From NCBI GenBank assembly GCA_018715775.1, contig DVKZ01000101.1, positions 1 through 34,709 on the forward strand: a stretch of 34,709 nucleotides of DNA, read 5' to 3'. The notes beneath the pieces were generated by a model. The model did no database searches. It was not told the origin of the DNA and was given only the letters and a program-made list of their open reading frames with translations. Shown piece by piece: positions 25,527 to 34,271 of this stretch; position 1 is the stretch's first letter, and every line of letters starts with the position of its first letter. Source of the DNA: Candidatus Fimousia stercorigallinarum (GTDB taxonomy: Bacteria > Bacillota > Clostridia > Lachnospirales > Lachnospiraceae). The position numbers were made by a program, and so were the translations under genes.

Positions 25527-26195
25527 TTAAATTATTCCATTATTTTTTTCCGCCAGATACAGATCGTATCCTCTTTTTCGAAGTTTGCAGGATGGGCAGT
25601 CCCCGCATCCGTCACCAATGACGCCGTTATAGCAAGTCAGGGTCTCATTTTTAATAATATCGACCACACCAAGACGGTCCGCCATTTGCCATGTCTCTTT
25701 TTTATCAATCCACATCAGCGGTGTCATGATCTCAAATTCATAATCCATAGCCAGTGTCAAGGTCGCGTTCAGTGATTTAATAAAAACATCCCTGCAGTCC
25801 GGATATCCGCTAAAGTCACTTTGAGATACACCGGTCACCAGAACATGAATCTCTCTTTGCTTTGCAAAAACTGCGGCAAATGTCAAAAAGATCATATTTC
25901 TTCCATCCACAAATGTATTCGGCGTTCCTTCTTCCGGAGCATCGTGATCAACTTCCACGTTCATCCTTGTCAAAGAATTTGGTGCAAGTTGTCCAAGAAG
26001 GCTCATATCGAGAATATGATGTTCGATCCCATATTTTTCTGTGATTGCTTTTGCACACTCCAATTCCTTTACATGACGCTGACCGTAGTCAAAGGAAATG
26101 GCGATCACTTCTTCAAACTTCTGTTTTGCCCAGAATAGACATGTAGTGCTGTCCTGCCCGCCGCTAAATACAACAACCGCTTTTCTATGTTTCAT
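25527..26195 (-). CDS. queC: 7-cyano-7-deazaguanine synthase
   Basis: It converts 7-carboxy-7-deazaguanine to preQ0 with ATP and ammonia. The PP-loop SGGQDS (residues 11-16) starts the protein. [14 protein letters not shown] and [14 protein letters not shown] are family signatures. The C-terminal zinc site has four cysteines in [16 protein letters not shown]. It has 222 residues, full length. It is last in queD-queE-folE-queC, 10 bases after folE, and is closed by a strong terminator. Confidence 0.96.
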   Translation of the reverse strand: MKHRKAVVVFSGGQDSTTCLFWAKQKFEEVIAISFDYGQRHVKELECAKAITEKYGIEHHILDMSLLGQLAPNSLTRMNVEVDHDAPEEGTPNTFVDGRNMIFLTFAAVFAKQREIHVLVTGVSQSDFSGYPDCRDVFIKSLNATLTLAMDYEFEIMTPLMWIDKKETWQMADRLGVVDIIKNETLTCYNGVIGDGCGDCPSCKLRKRGYDLYLAEKNNGII

Positions 26196-26205
26196 ACTAT
26201 CTCTC

Positions 26206-26793
26206 CTACTTTCTCAGCATAAATAATAATTTGTTCTGTAATACCGGATCCGTATCAAATCTGCCGCGAAACGTCGTCGTAATCGTTTTAGCGTCATTTT
26301 TTTTGATTCCACGCGCCGTCATACAACTGTGGCACCCTTCAATCACAACTGCAACATCTTCCGATCCGGTCACTTTACTGATGATCTGCGCAATATCACT
26401 TCCGATCCGCTCCTGCAGCTGCAGACGTTTTCCTGCCATCTCAGCGATCCGGGCAATCTTGCTCAGCCCGATCACACGATCCGTCGGGGTATAGGCAACC
26501 GACACTTTCATATCGTACATCAAAGCCATATGATGTTCACAATAACTGAAAATATCGATATCTTTTACAAGAACAATGTCATTTTTCCCTTTCTGGGTAT
26601 CTTCTTCGAAAAATGTCTTCCCAAACATTTCCGCGATCTCATCGTTTGTATAGTTCATGCCCTCAAAGACTTCTTCATACATCCTGGCAACGCGATCCGG
26701 AGTCTCCTTCAACCCTTCCCGGTCCGGATCATCTCCGAGAGCAATTAAAATTCCTCGTACATGCTCTTTGATTGCTTCCTTGTCAATTGCCAT
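26206..26793 (-). CDS. folE: GTP cyclohydrolase I
   Basis: It makes 7,8-dihydroneopterin triphosphate, the first step to preQ0 (and to folate). Zinc and active-site motifs are [11 protein letters not shown] and [36 protein letters not shown] is the family hallmark. At 195 residues it has the usual length. It sits between queE and queC under riboswitch control, so this copy probably serves queuosine, and a folate copy could lie elsewhere. Confidence 0.96.
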   Translation of the reverse strand: MAIDKEAIKEHVRGILIALGDDPDREGLKETPDRVARMYEEVFEGMNYTNDEIAEMFGKTFFEEDTQKGKNDIVLVKDIDIFSYCEHHMALMYDMKVSVAYTPTDRVIGLSKIARIAEMAGKRLQLQERIGSDIAQIISKVTGSEDVAVVIEGCHSCMTARGIKKNDAKTITTTFRGRFDTDPVLQNKLLFMLRK

Positions 26794-26796
26794 CTC

Positions 26797-27465
26797 CTAC
26801 ACTCCTTTCAATTCAGGATCCCATATCACTTTATGCATTTGGATCTGAAGATTTACGCCATTTAACTGATGTTCTTTCATAAATGTGACCATCTCTGCCG
26901 GTTCGATTTTTCCAAATACCGGACTCAGATAGCAGCTGCATTTTGAGATCAGCTCATACTGCTCCATGACTTCTTTTGCACGAAGCAGATCCTTATGACT
27001 GCCACATACAAATTTAACCGTATCCTGCGGTCTGACATATTCAAAATTTGAGAGTAGCATTGCTGCTTCCATTCCGCTTTCCGGCAGTTTATAATCCACC
27101 GTCATCGATACCCTGTCTCCCATTGCAAAATACGGAGTAATATCAACGCTTCCGTTTGTTTCAATTTCAATGCACAATTTTTCATCCTTTACAAGATATT
27201 CGATCAGTTCATAAAGATCTGCCTGCAGCAATGGTTCTCCCCCTGTCAGCGTCACGTTTACCACCCCAAAACTTCGGATCCTCTCATATATTTCTTCTTT
27301 CGTCATCCATTCGAAAACCGTATCCGGCTGGTTTGCCCAGAGCGTATCACAATAACTGCAGTTTAAATTACAGCCTGCAAACCGGATAAAAGCAGCAAGC
27401 TGCCCGGCTTTTTTCCCTTCCCCATTAATACTTAAAAAACTCTCTACTACTCGATATCGACTCAT
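26797..27465 (-). CDS. queE: 7-carboxy-7-deazaguanine synthase (radical SAM)
   Basis: It converts 6-carboxytetrahydropterin to 7-carboxy-7-deazaguanine using S-adenosylmethionine. The radical SAM cluster cysteines are Cys32, Cys36 and Cys39 in FAGCNLNCSYCDT, a canonical CX3CX2C. It is preceded by FLSINGEGKKAGQLAAFIR and followed by TGGEPLLQ, the SAM-binding GGE. It has 222 residues, typical of the family. The ATG directly abuts the queD stop (27466), so the two are translated together. Confidence 0.95.
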   Translation of the reverse strand: MSRYRVVESFLSINGEGKKAGQLAAFIRFAGCNLNCSYCDTLWANQPDTVFEWMTKEEIYERIRSFGVVNVTLTGGEPLLQADLYELIEYLVKDEKLCIEIETNGSVDITPYFAMGDRVSMTVDYKLPESGMEAAMLLSNFEYVRPQDTVKFVCGSHKDLLRAKEVMEQYELISKCSCYLSPVFGKIEPAEMVTFMKEHQLNGVNLQIQMHKVIWDPELKGV

Positions 27466-27888
27466 TTATATCCCCCGGTATGAAGCGCAGTTATTCGGTG
27501 TCTCATAAACCATCGTTTCCACCACATGATACCCCTTTGCAGTCATCAGATCATAAAAATATTTTGCAAAGTTTTCAGCAGTCGGACGGATTGGCAGCGA
27601 TACGATCGCAAATCCCTCTTCTTCCAGAACTTCCAGCGTCTTCGGACGAAGGCTGCCTGTTTCGATGATCAGCTTATGATCCAACCTGTCTGCCATTTCT
27701 TTCAGATCGGACTTTAGCTTTGAAAAATCAACAACCATCCCCCTGATATTTCCTTCCTGCTCCAGTGTCTCACTGCCGACATTTACGACTACTTTCCACC
27801 TGTGCCCGTGTATATTGCTGCATTTTCCATCATACCCCTTCAGAAAATGCGCAGAATCAAAATCATATTCTGTTTTTAATATATACAT
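27466..27888 (-). CDS. queD: 6-carboxy-5,6,7,8-tetrahydropterin synthase
   Basis: It turns dihydroneopterin triphosphate into 6-carboxytetrahydropterin. Zinc ligands His14, His27 and His29 and catalytic Cys23 are all visible in FDSAHFLKGYDGKCSNIHGH. FSKLKSDLKEMADRLDHKLI and PTAENFAKYF complete the family pattern. It has 140 residues. It is first in the operon, with AAGGAGAAG before the ATG, directly after the riboswitch terminator. Confidence 0.95.
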   Translation of the reverse strand: MYILKTEYDFDSAHFLKGYDGKCSNIHGHRWKVVVNVGSETLEQEGNIRGMVVDFSKLKSDLKEMADRLDHKLIIETGSLRPKTLEVLEEEGFAIVSLPIRPTAENFAKYFYDLMTAKGYHVVETMVYETPNNCASYRGI

Positions 27889-27907
27889 TCGTTCTTCTCC
27901 TTATCGT

Positions 27908-27937
27908 AAAAATAGGACAGGCAATAACCGCCTGTCC
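27908..27937 (-). terminator. Riboswitch-controlled terminator before queD
   Basis: GGACAGGC and GCCTGTCC pair perfectly with a 7-base loop and are followed by TATTTTTA. It lies between the preQ1 aptamer and the queD ribosome binding site. Its 3' arm (GTCCTA) is complementary to the aptamer tail (TAGGAC). Confidence 0.85.
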
Positions 27938-27970
27938 CATAAGAAATTTTATCTGTTAAATCTATGAATG

Positions 27971-28014
27971 GTCCTAGTTTTATTTAGAGACAGGATGGTA
28001 CAAGCGAACTGTCT
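27971..28014 (-). promoter_or_regulatory. PreQ1-I riboswitch aptamer
   Basis: Stem P1 is AGACAG/CTGTCT. The loop begins TTCGC and contains TACC, and the 3' tail is A-rich (AAATAAAACTAGGA), all as in class I preQ1 aptamers. It lies in the leader of genes that make preQ0. PreQ1 binding would hold the tail in the pseudoknot, so the terminator forms and the operon is switched off. Confidence 0.82.
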
Positions 28015-28035
28015 TATTCATTTTTTAACTTAACT

Positions 28036-28064
28036 AGCATACCATCTTACAGACACCTAGTCAA
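28036..28064 (-). promoter_or_regulatory. Promoter of the que operon
   Basis: TTGACT and TATGCT are 17 bases apart on the minus strand. The -35 overlaps the last codons of the response regulator gene upstream. The start would be near 28029, just before the aptamer. Confidence 0.7.
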
Positions 28065-28932
28065 CCCTCGATAGAATCCCCTTCATAAATTTTTTCGTAT
28101 TAATCTTGCCGGAATATGCATGCGGATCTTTGATATGCTGCATTTCCTGACGAACCTGCTTAAAATCGAATAATACATTGGCATATTTTGTAAAAATCGG
28201 ATCATAATAATCTTCACATCCGATCTCCGCAATGTTACCAAGCGCTTTCTGAATCGTACGGCGGATCCTCTGTTCCATATTTTTCTGTACGATTGCCCGA
28301 TTCTCATCTCCGTAGAGCTTAATACAGACCTCTCGATAAATATCTTTTAAATGATAAATACTTTTTTCATCAAGCTTTTGAATACGGTAGATGCATTTTA
28401 ATACTTCCAGTATCTCTTCTGTTCCCGAAAATCCGACAATCCCGAGTTCCGTAAAGATCTCATACAGGCGTTCTTCAATTCCCTGATGAACGATATGGAC
28501 ATTCTCCAGATTCTGATCTGTCCTGGATAAAATTCCTTTGATCTGCGCGATTGAATGCTCCAATTCAATCATTCTCTTTGCATGATTTATAACATGGATG
28601 AACTCTTCCCGGTTCACCGGTTTCAAAAGATAAAAGAAAATTCCTTTTTCGTATGCGCATGAAATAATATCCGGATCGTTTACCGCAGAAACTACCAGGA
28701 TTTTTCCATCATATCCTCGATTTTGTACTTCCCGGATAATATCCAGACCACCTTGTTCTGACAGCATCAGATCGATCAAAAGGATTTCCGGACGATACAT
28801 CATAATTTCATCTACCGCACGCTCTCCGCTTTCTAATTGCGCCGTCACATTCGCCAGATGATTCTGCCTCATCAATAAACTTAACTCTATTTGATCACCT
28901 TTATCATCATCAATAATCATACAGTTCATCAT
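28057..28932 (-). CDS. Response regulator with YcbB/GlnL-type DNA-binding domain
   Basis: The receiver domain has Asp8-Asp10, the phosphorylation site Asp54 in ILLIDLML and Lys104 in LLKPVNREE. A coiled segment joins it to a C-terminal domain with ELGIVGFSGTEEILEVLKCI, EQRIRRTIQKALGNIAEIGC, and LFDFKQVRQEMQHI then KINTKKFMKGIL, which I recognise as the YcbB domain of B. subtilis GlnL (YcbB), the glutamine-responsive regulator. It has 291 residues. No histidine kinase or glutaminase gene is adjacent, so its kinase and signal are unknown. It is monocistronic with its own promoter. Confidence 0.8.
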   Translation of the reverse strand: MMNCMIIDDDKGDQIELSLLMRQNHLANVTAQLESGERAVDEIMMYRPEILLIDLMLSEQGGLDIIREVQNRGYDGKILVVSAVNDPDIISCAYEKGIFFYLLKPVNREEFIHVINHAKRMIELEHSIAQIKGILSRTDQNLENVHIVHQGIEERLYEIFTELGIVGFSGTEEILEVLKCIYRIQKLDEKSIYHLKDIYREVCIKLYGDENRAIVQKNMEQRIRRTIQKALGNIAEIGCEDYYDPIFTKYANVLFDFKQVRQEMQHIKDPHAYSGKINTKKFMKGILSRVD

Positions 28933-28971
28933 TTTTCTCCCATACTATTCATTTATCCAGTTATCAATTAG

Positions 28972-29001
28972 ATTCTACATATAAATTTCTCTTTTTGTCA
29001 A
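28972..29001 (-). promoter_or_regulatory. Promoter of the response regulator gene
   Basis: A perfect TTGACA and a TAGAAT are 18 bases apart on the minus strand, with a leader of about 33 nt. Confidence 0.6.
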
Positions 29002-29036
29002 TATGCGATAATGGATTTAAAAAGAAATCCTGATTC

Positions 29037-29078
29037 AAAAAAGACTCCGCGGATCATCAAAAAATCTTTGGAGTCTTT
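29037..29078 (-). terminator. Terminator after the Na/Pi cotransporter gene
   Basis: The 9-bp stem AAAGACTCC/GGAGTCTTT encloses a 21-base loop and is followed by Ts on the minus strand, 15 bases past the stop. Confidence 0.8.
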
Positions 29079-29092
29079 CTGAATTATGATGT

Positions 29093-30787
29093 TTATACAT
29101 TATTTTCTTGTAATGTATTTAAATATTGCAGATGAATTTTGTTTTTTGCAGCTTCCGCTATATGAAGGCTGTTATTCCCAATACGTTCCATATTGGTAAA
29201 GACATTGGAAAATGATGTTGTTAATTCTAGTCTGCATTGACCGAGTTTCATGCGTTCTTTATGGTTATTACGGGCAATCTGTTTCATTTCATGAATATCT
29301 TTTATTTTCTGGCGGATCCGTTCAGAATCCACTTCAGAACCACGCAAGAATGCTTCGCTGCAGATCGAATATAACTCGATCACGTTGTCCATATTCTGAT
29401 CAATCTCCTTCGCTGCCTGCTTGGAAAAATGCAGTCCTTTTTCTCCTTTTTCTACAATATCCAAAATCTCCTGCATTCTCTGGGAAACCCTGACCATATC
29501 TTCCAGCACATACATCACGTCTGTCGCATAAGACGCCTGTTCTTCTGTCAGCGTGCCCTCGGAGAACAACAAAACCATATAGGAATTGATCGCATCCTGC
29601 AGTTCTTTAATCGACTCTACCATCTGTCTTGCCTGTTCGATCAACTGAGAATCATTTCTGATGATCGCTTTCTTTCCTTTTTCCAAAACCTCAAGGATCA
29701 GATGGTTGCAGTGTTCTACTTCTTTTGATACGAGATCCAGTGCAACAACTGCCTGATGGATCATACCTCGATCCAGATACATCGGCTGCATCTTATCTAC
29801 ATTTTCATTTTTCTTGTCCGGGATAATAAAACATACGATTTTTACAAGTACCCAGATAAACGGAATCCAGAGAATCGTATTTAGCACATTAAAAGCAGTA
29901 TGCGCATTGGCAATCTGTCTCGATATGACTTCAATTTCCGGTCCTTTTGGAGAGATAAACTCTACAAATCTTGCAAACGCCGGAATAAACCAGATAAAGA
30001 TCAGCGTTCCACAGATATTAAATACGCTATGCGCGATTGCCGCACGTTTTGCATTTTTGGACTGTCCGATACTTGCGAGTATCGCTGTGATCGTTGTTCC
30101 GATGTTATCACCGAATAAGATCGGGATCGCGCCAGTCAGTCCGATCACACTATGTATTCCGTCAGGACCGGCCTGGGAAGCAAAATTCTGTAATACTGCT
30201 ATCGTCGCGCTGCTGGACTGTACAACTAATGTCATACAAGTGCCGAGCAATACACCGAGAGCCGGTATATCCCTTACTTTACTCATTAAATTCGTAAATA
30301 CAGAGCTTGTTGCTAACGGTTCCATGACAGACCCCATCGTTTCAATACCAACAAATAAAATTCCAAACCCCAAAATCGTAATACCGATATTTTTTACTTT
30401 TTCATTTTTGCTGACAAAATTAATGATAAAACCAATAAATATAATCGGCCAGATATAATCACTGATCTTAAAAGCAAGCAGCTGCGCTGTCATCGTTGTC
30501 CCGATGTTCGCACCGAGTATAACGGAAATCCCCTGTGGAAGGGTCATCAGGTTCGCACTGATAAATCCGATCACCATAACCGTTGTTGCACTGCTGCTCT
30601 GGATCACCGCTGTTGTGATCGCTCCTGCAAATACCCCGAAAACAGCATTTTGTGTTAAAAATCCGAGAATACTCTTCATCCTTTCCCCTGCTGCCTTTTG
30701 CAGTCCATCGCTCATCATGTTCATTCCAAAAAGGAACATTGCAAGGCCCCCCAACAGACCAAAAGCGGTGTTCAATGTTTCATTCAT
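29093..30787 (-). CDS. Na+/phosphate cotransporter with PhoU-like tail
   Basis: A membrane protein of 564 residues in the NptA/YjbB family. The N-terminal half has multiple membrane spans and the two inverted-repeat motifs QSSSATTVMVIGF and QSSSATIAVLQNF that line the Na+/Pi path, plus ILGANIGTT and LFGDNIGTT. From about residue 340 there is a soluble helical PhoU-like domain (EQARQMVESIKELQDAINSY, YATDVMYVLEDMVRVSQRMQ). Role: sodium-coupled phosphate movement, either import or export relief; the direction cannot be told from sequence. GGAGGAAAAACT precedes the ATG. It is divergent from the alpha-mannosidase gene. Confidence 0.93.
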   Translation of the reverse strand: MNETLNTAFGLLGGLAMFLFGMNMMSDGLQKAAGERMKSILGFLTQNAVFGVFAGAITTAVIQSSSATTVMVIGFISANLMTLPQGISVILGANIGTTMTAQLLAFKISDYIWPIIFIGFIINFVSKNEKVKNIGITILGFGILFVGIETMGSVMEPLATSSVFTNLMSKVRDIPALGVLLGTCMTLVVQSSSATIAVLQNFASQAGPDGIHSVIGLTGAIPILFGDNIGTTITAILASIGQSKNAKRAAIAHSVFNICGTLIFIWFIPAFARFVEFISPKGPEIEVISRQIANAHTAFNVLNTILWIPFIWVLVKIVCFIIPDKKNENVDKMQPMYLDRGMIHQAVVALDLVSKEVEHCNHLILEVLEKGKKAIIRNDSQLIEQARQMVESIKELQDAINSYMVLLFSEGTLTEEQASYATDVMYVLEDMVRVSQRMQEILDIVEKGEKGLHFSKQAAKEIDQNMDNVIELYSICSEAFLRGSEVDSERIRQKIKDIHEMKQIARNNHKERMKLGQCRLELTTSFSNVFTNMERIGNNSLHIAEAAKNKIHLQYLNTLQENNV

Positions 30788-30862
30788 AGTTTTTCCTCCA
30801 TTTTTCTTTTTGTAAAAAAATTTTATCTTAAAATAATTATTTCATTATTATTTTAAATAAAA

Positions 30863-30972
30863 TTTACAATATGATTATATTTTTTTACAATAATGCCCTT
30901 CTGTTTAGTATAACAAGGATATATACCACCAACTATCATAAATATGTAAAGTTATGTAAAATTTTTTTTACA
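30863..30972. repeat. Cluster of TTTACA boxes between the divergent genes
   Basis: TTTACAAT occurs at 30863 and 30884, 21 bp apart. On the other strand ATGTAAAGTT and ATGTAAAATT form a direct repeat at 30944-30963 with a 10-bp period. TTTACA recurs at 30967. The pattern recalls PhoP-type direct repeats near a phosphate gene, but the period is 10, not 11. Confidence 0.4.
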
Positions 30973-30999
30973 AAACTTTTGTTTCTATTGTCGATGAAC

Positions 31000-31005
31000 T
31001 ATAAT
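31000..31005 (+). promoter_or_regulatory. -10 box of the alpha-mannosidase gene
   Basis: A perfect TATAAT lies 47 bases before the ATG. The -35 is weak (TTTTGT at 17 bases), which suggests an activator or low basal expression. Confidence 0.45.
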
Positions 31006-31052
31006 AGAATGAAAAAAAACCTATTTTTAACAAAGAATGAAAGGAGCAGCCT

Positions 31053-34000
31053 ATGCAACTACATCAGCTGGATAAACGCATTCGAAAAATGCTGGAATAC
31101 TTAAAGAAAATGTCTGTGATACGATCTGTTCCGATCAGTCCGATCCAAATCTCCCGTCGTGGACAAGACGACTGGCGTAATTTTACAAATGGATCATGCT
31201 GGGGAAACAGTGAAGAGGAATGGTTCGATTTTCGTTTTTCCCTTTCCATTCCCCATAATTTTACGGGCCAGCCTGTGCTTCATATCTTAACCGGACGGGA
31301 AGGAGAATGGGAAGCTTTAAATCCTCAGATTGTTGTCTGGATAAATGAGCAGATTTGCCAGGCATTTGATACAAGACATCATTCCCTTGTCCTATCACAA
31401 ACACCGGAACATGGACGAACATATCGGATTTATTTTCAGGCCTATGTTCCAAAACTGGAGCCTCTTCAGAATCCGGCACGTATGCTGATTGAACTGCGTG
31501 ATATCAATACCGATGTTATCGGCCTGTATTATGATCTGAAAACCCCTTGGGAAGCCTGCCTTCTCATGCCAGAAGGAGACCGCGACAGAGAATGTACCCT
31601 GGAAATCCTTTCTCAGACTCTGAATCTTCTTGATCTTCGGGAGCCGCATTCTGAGGAATTCAGGAAATCTATCCTCCAGGCACGTTCCTTTTTACAAGCT
31701 GAATTTTATGAAAAACGAAAAGAATTTCCGACATATGCCGTTGCAGACTGTATTGGGCATACACACATCGACTGTGCATGGCTCTGGGATCTTGAACAAA
31801 CCAGACATAAAGCTGTCCGCTCCTTTTCAACGATGCTCCGGCTAATGGAAGAATATCCGGAATTTAAATTTATGAGCAGTCAGCCCCTTCTTTACCAGAT
31901 GGTAAAAGAAGACCAGCCAGAACTGTTCGAACGTATCAAACTGGCGGTCACAAAAGGTCAATGGCAGCCAGAAGGCGGTATGTGGGTGGAAGCGGACTGC
32001 AATCTTCCTTCCGGAGAATCGTTTGTCCGCCAGTTTCTTCATGGACAGGAATTTTTCCAGCGGGAATTCGGCCAGCGCAGTCGGATTTTATGGCTTCCGG
32101 ATGTTTTCGGTTATTCTGCTGCTATGCCGCAGATCATGAAAAAATCCGGAATTGACTACTTTTATACATCAAAATTGAGCTGGAGTGAATTTAACTTGTA
32201 TCCATATGATACTTTTTTATGGAAAGGAATTGACGGAAGTGAAGTCTTGACTCATTTTACGCCTTCCCGGGATTTAAAAGAAGAGGAGCCGGATCTGGAT
32301 CACTTTACGACATATAACGCGATGCTGAATCCGAGTCAGATCCAGGGCGGATGGAACCGTTTCCAACAAAAAGGCGTAGACAATCATTTTCTTGTTTCTT
32401 ATGGATATGGAGACGGAGGCGGCGGGACAACCCGCTGGATGATGGAAAACGCACGCCGCATGTCCGTTCCGCTTCCGGGAACACCGGTTGTCAGACAGAC
32501 ATTTCCTCGCACCTTCTTTGAAGAATTAGAGCAACGTACGAAAGACGATCCGCGTCTTCCAAAGTGGAGCGGTGAACTGTATCTGGAGTATCATCGGGGT
32601 ACTTATACGGCCATGGGAAGAAACAAGCGGTTTAACCGAAAGATGGAACTTGCGCTTCGTGATACAGAATTTCTTTGTACATATGCGAAATACATCAGCG
32701 ATTTTTCATATCCGGCAGAAGAACTGCATCGCCTTTGGGAAACGATCCTTACATTACAGTTTCACGATATTCTGCCCGGATCATCCATCAAAAAAGTATA
32801 CGATGACGCTTTGGAAATGTATGAGGATGCAGAAAAAAAAGTAACAAATATCCGCTCACAGGCAGTGGATGCGATCACAGACACCCTATGCGGTGACCTT
32901 CTCGCGATCAATACCCTGTCTTTTGTCCGGGATGACATTTTCTGGTTTGATGCACCGGTATCGGTTGTTTCTTTGGTTGATATGAGGGGCAATCATTATC
33001 CGGTACAACACACTCCGGATGGCTCCTGCGCCTATGTCAAAGGAGTCTCTCCAATGTCCGTCATCCCGTTCTTTTTTGACGAAGATCCGATAGAAACGGA
33101 TCACATGAGCATTAATATTCAGACATTTGAAACACCATACTTTCAAGGAACCTTCGATGCCGCCATGCGGATCACTTCTTTGATCGATAAACGCACCGGA
33201 CGAAATCTCTGCAGACAAGGCGAAGTATTAAACCGCATTGTCTGTTATGAAAATCGGCCTCATAACTTTGATGCCTGGGACATTAATATTTATTACGATC
33301 AGCGGTACTGGGATGTTACGGATGTGAAAAAAACAGAACTGATCTGCGAAGGTCCTGTTATGACCAAACTTCGCGTCCATTATGCGTTTCATCATTCTAC
33401 GATCATTCAAGATATTATTTTTTATCAGGATATTGACCGCATCGATTTTGAAACAACAGTAGACTGGAAGGAAGTACACTATATGCTCAAAGCGCATTTC
33501 CCGGTAGATATTTTTTATAATGAAGCAACTTATGATATTCAGTATGGTAATCTGACCCGCCCGACACATAAAAATACAAGCTGGGATATTGCAAGATTTG
33601 AAGTGTGTGCCCACAAATGGGCAGATGTATCAGAGCCAGGATATGGATTCAGCCTGATCAACGACTGCAAATACGGTCATTCTGCCGACGAAAACAGCCT
33701 TGCTCTAACACTGCTGAAATCATCGGATCATCCGAATGAAACAGCCGATCAGGAAATTCATCATTTTACTTATTCTATATATCCGCATTTCGGTGACTGG
33801 CGATGTTCCAATACCCCCGCTATGGCATATCGACTGAATATTCCGTTATTATCTGCATCCGGAAACGGCTCCGGAAAATCCTGTGAATCATTTGCAGCAG
33901 TTGATCAGGATAATATCATCCTGGAAGCAGTCAAACAGGCTCTTGACGGGTCCGGAACCATTCTCAGGCTCTATGAATGTTATGGTATGCGTACAGATGC

Positions 34001-34142
34001 AAATATCACGCTGTCCGTTCCTTTCGAATATGCCAGCATCACAAATATGCTGGAGGATGAGCTGGAGAACGCAGTCCATGACGGACATACCATCCGCCTG
34101 ACTTTCCGTCCATATGAGATCATCACATTAAAGATCCGGTAA
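31053..34142 (+). CDS. GH38 alpha-mannosidase
   Basis: An exo-acting retaining alpha-mannosidase, likely active on mannose released from host or fungal N-glycans. Zinc and active-site residues are visible: His236, His238 and Asp240 in GHTHIDCAWLWD, the nucleophile Asp350 in LPDVFGYSAAMPQI, and His571-Asp572 in LQFHDILPGSSI. SGELYLEYHRGTYT is another family hallmark. After the catalytic and three-helix domains there is a long beta-rich C-terminal half. It has 1029 residues, normal for bacterial GH38. No signal peptide is present, so it acts in the cytoplasm on imported oligosaccharides. AAAGGAGCAGCCT precedes the ATG. No transporter or other glycosidase is adjacent. Confidence 0.94.
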   Translation: MQLHQLDKRIRKMLEYLKKMSVIRSVPISPIQISRRGQDDWRNFTNGSCWGNSEEEWFDFRFSLSIPHNFTGQPVLHILTGREGEWEALNPQIVVWINEQICQAFDTRHHSLVLSQTPEHGRTYRIYFQAYVPKLEPLQNPARMLIELRDINTDVIGLYYDLKTPWEACLLMPEGDRDRECTLEILSQTLNLLDLREPHSEEFRKSILQARSFLQAEFYEKRKEFPTYAVADCIGHTHIDCAWLWDLEQTRHKAVRSFSTMLRLMEEYPEFKFMSSQPLLYQMVKEDQPELFERIKLAVTKGQWQPEGGMWVEADCNLPSGESFVRQFLHGQEFFQREFGQRSRILWLPDVFGYSAAMPQIMKKSGIDYFYTSKLSWSEFNLYPYDTFLWKGIDGSEVLTHFTPSRDLKEEEPDLDHFTTYNAMLNPSQIQGGWNRFQQKGVDNHFLVSYGYGDGGGGTTRWMMENARRMSVPLPGTPVVRQTFPRTFFEELEQRTKDDPRLPKWSGELYLEYHRGTYTAMGRNKRFNRKMELALRDTEFLCTYAKYISDFSYPAEELHRLWETILTLQFHDILPGSSIKKVYDDALEMYEDAEKKVTNIRSQAVDAITDTLCGDLLAINTLSFVRDDIFWFDAPVSVVSLVDMRGNHYPVQHTPDGSCAYVKGVSPMSVIPFFFDEDPIETDHMSINIQTFETPYFQGTFDAAMRITSLIDKRTGRNLCRQGEVLNRIVCYENRPHNFDAWDINIYYDQRYWDVTDVKKTELICEGPVMTKLRVHYAFHHSTIIQDIIFYQDIDRIDFETTVDWKEVHYMLKAHFPVDIFYNEATYDIQYGNLTRPTHKNTSWDIARFEVCAHKWADVSEPGYGFSLINDCKYGHSADENSLALTLLKSSDHPNETADQEIHHFTYSIYPHFGDWRCSNTPAMAYRLNIPLLSASGNGSGKSCESFAAVDQDNIILEAVKQALDGSGTILRLYECYGMRTDANITLSVPFEYASITNMLEDELENAVHDGHTIRLTFRPYEIITLKIR

Positions 34143-34162
34143 CATATTCTTTTCAACAGTGA

Positions 34163-34261
34163 CTCTTCTTCATCAAAGATGCTGTTGCAAAAGTTGGTAA
34201 AATGGTCGTAGATACCAGCGACCACGGATACATCTACGATATCACTGCATTAATGAAATGA
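34163..34261 (+). pseudogene. Orphan 32-codon coding tail, unrecognised
   Basis: After an in-frame TGA at 34160 a frame reads DAVAKVGKMVVDTSDHGYIY and ends DITALMK before a TGA. It has protein-like composition but no start with a ribosome binding site, so it looks like the surviving C-terminus of a lost gene. I cannot name the family. Confidence 0.35.
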
Positions 34262-34271
34262 TCCTGTCATT

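Noticed and set aside
29814-30458. Plus-strand ORF of 214 residues opposite the Na/Pi cotransporter
   Set aside because: A hydrophobic antisense shadow, which is common opposite membrane protein genes; the real gene is on the minus strand.
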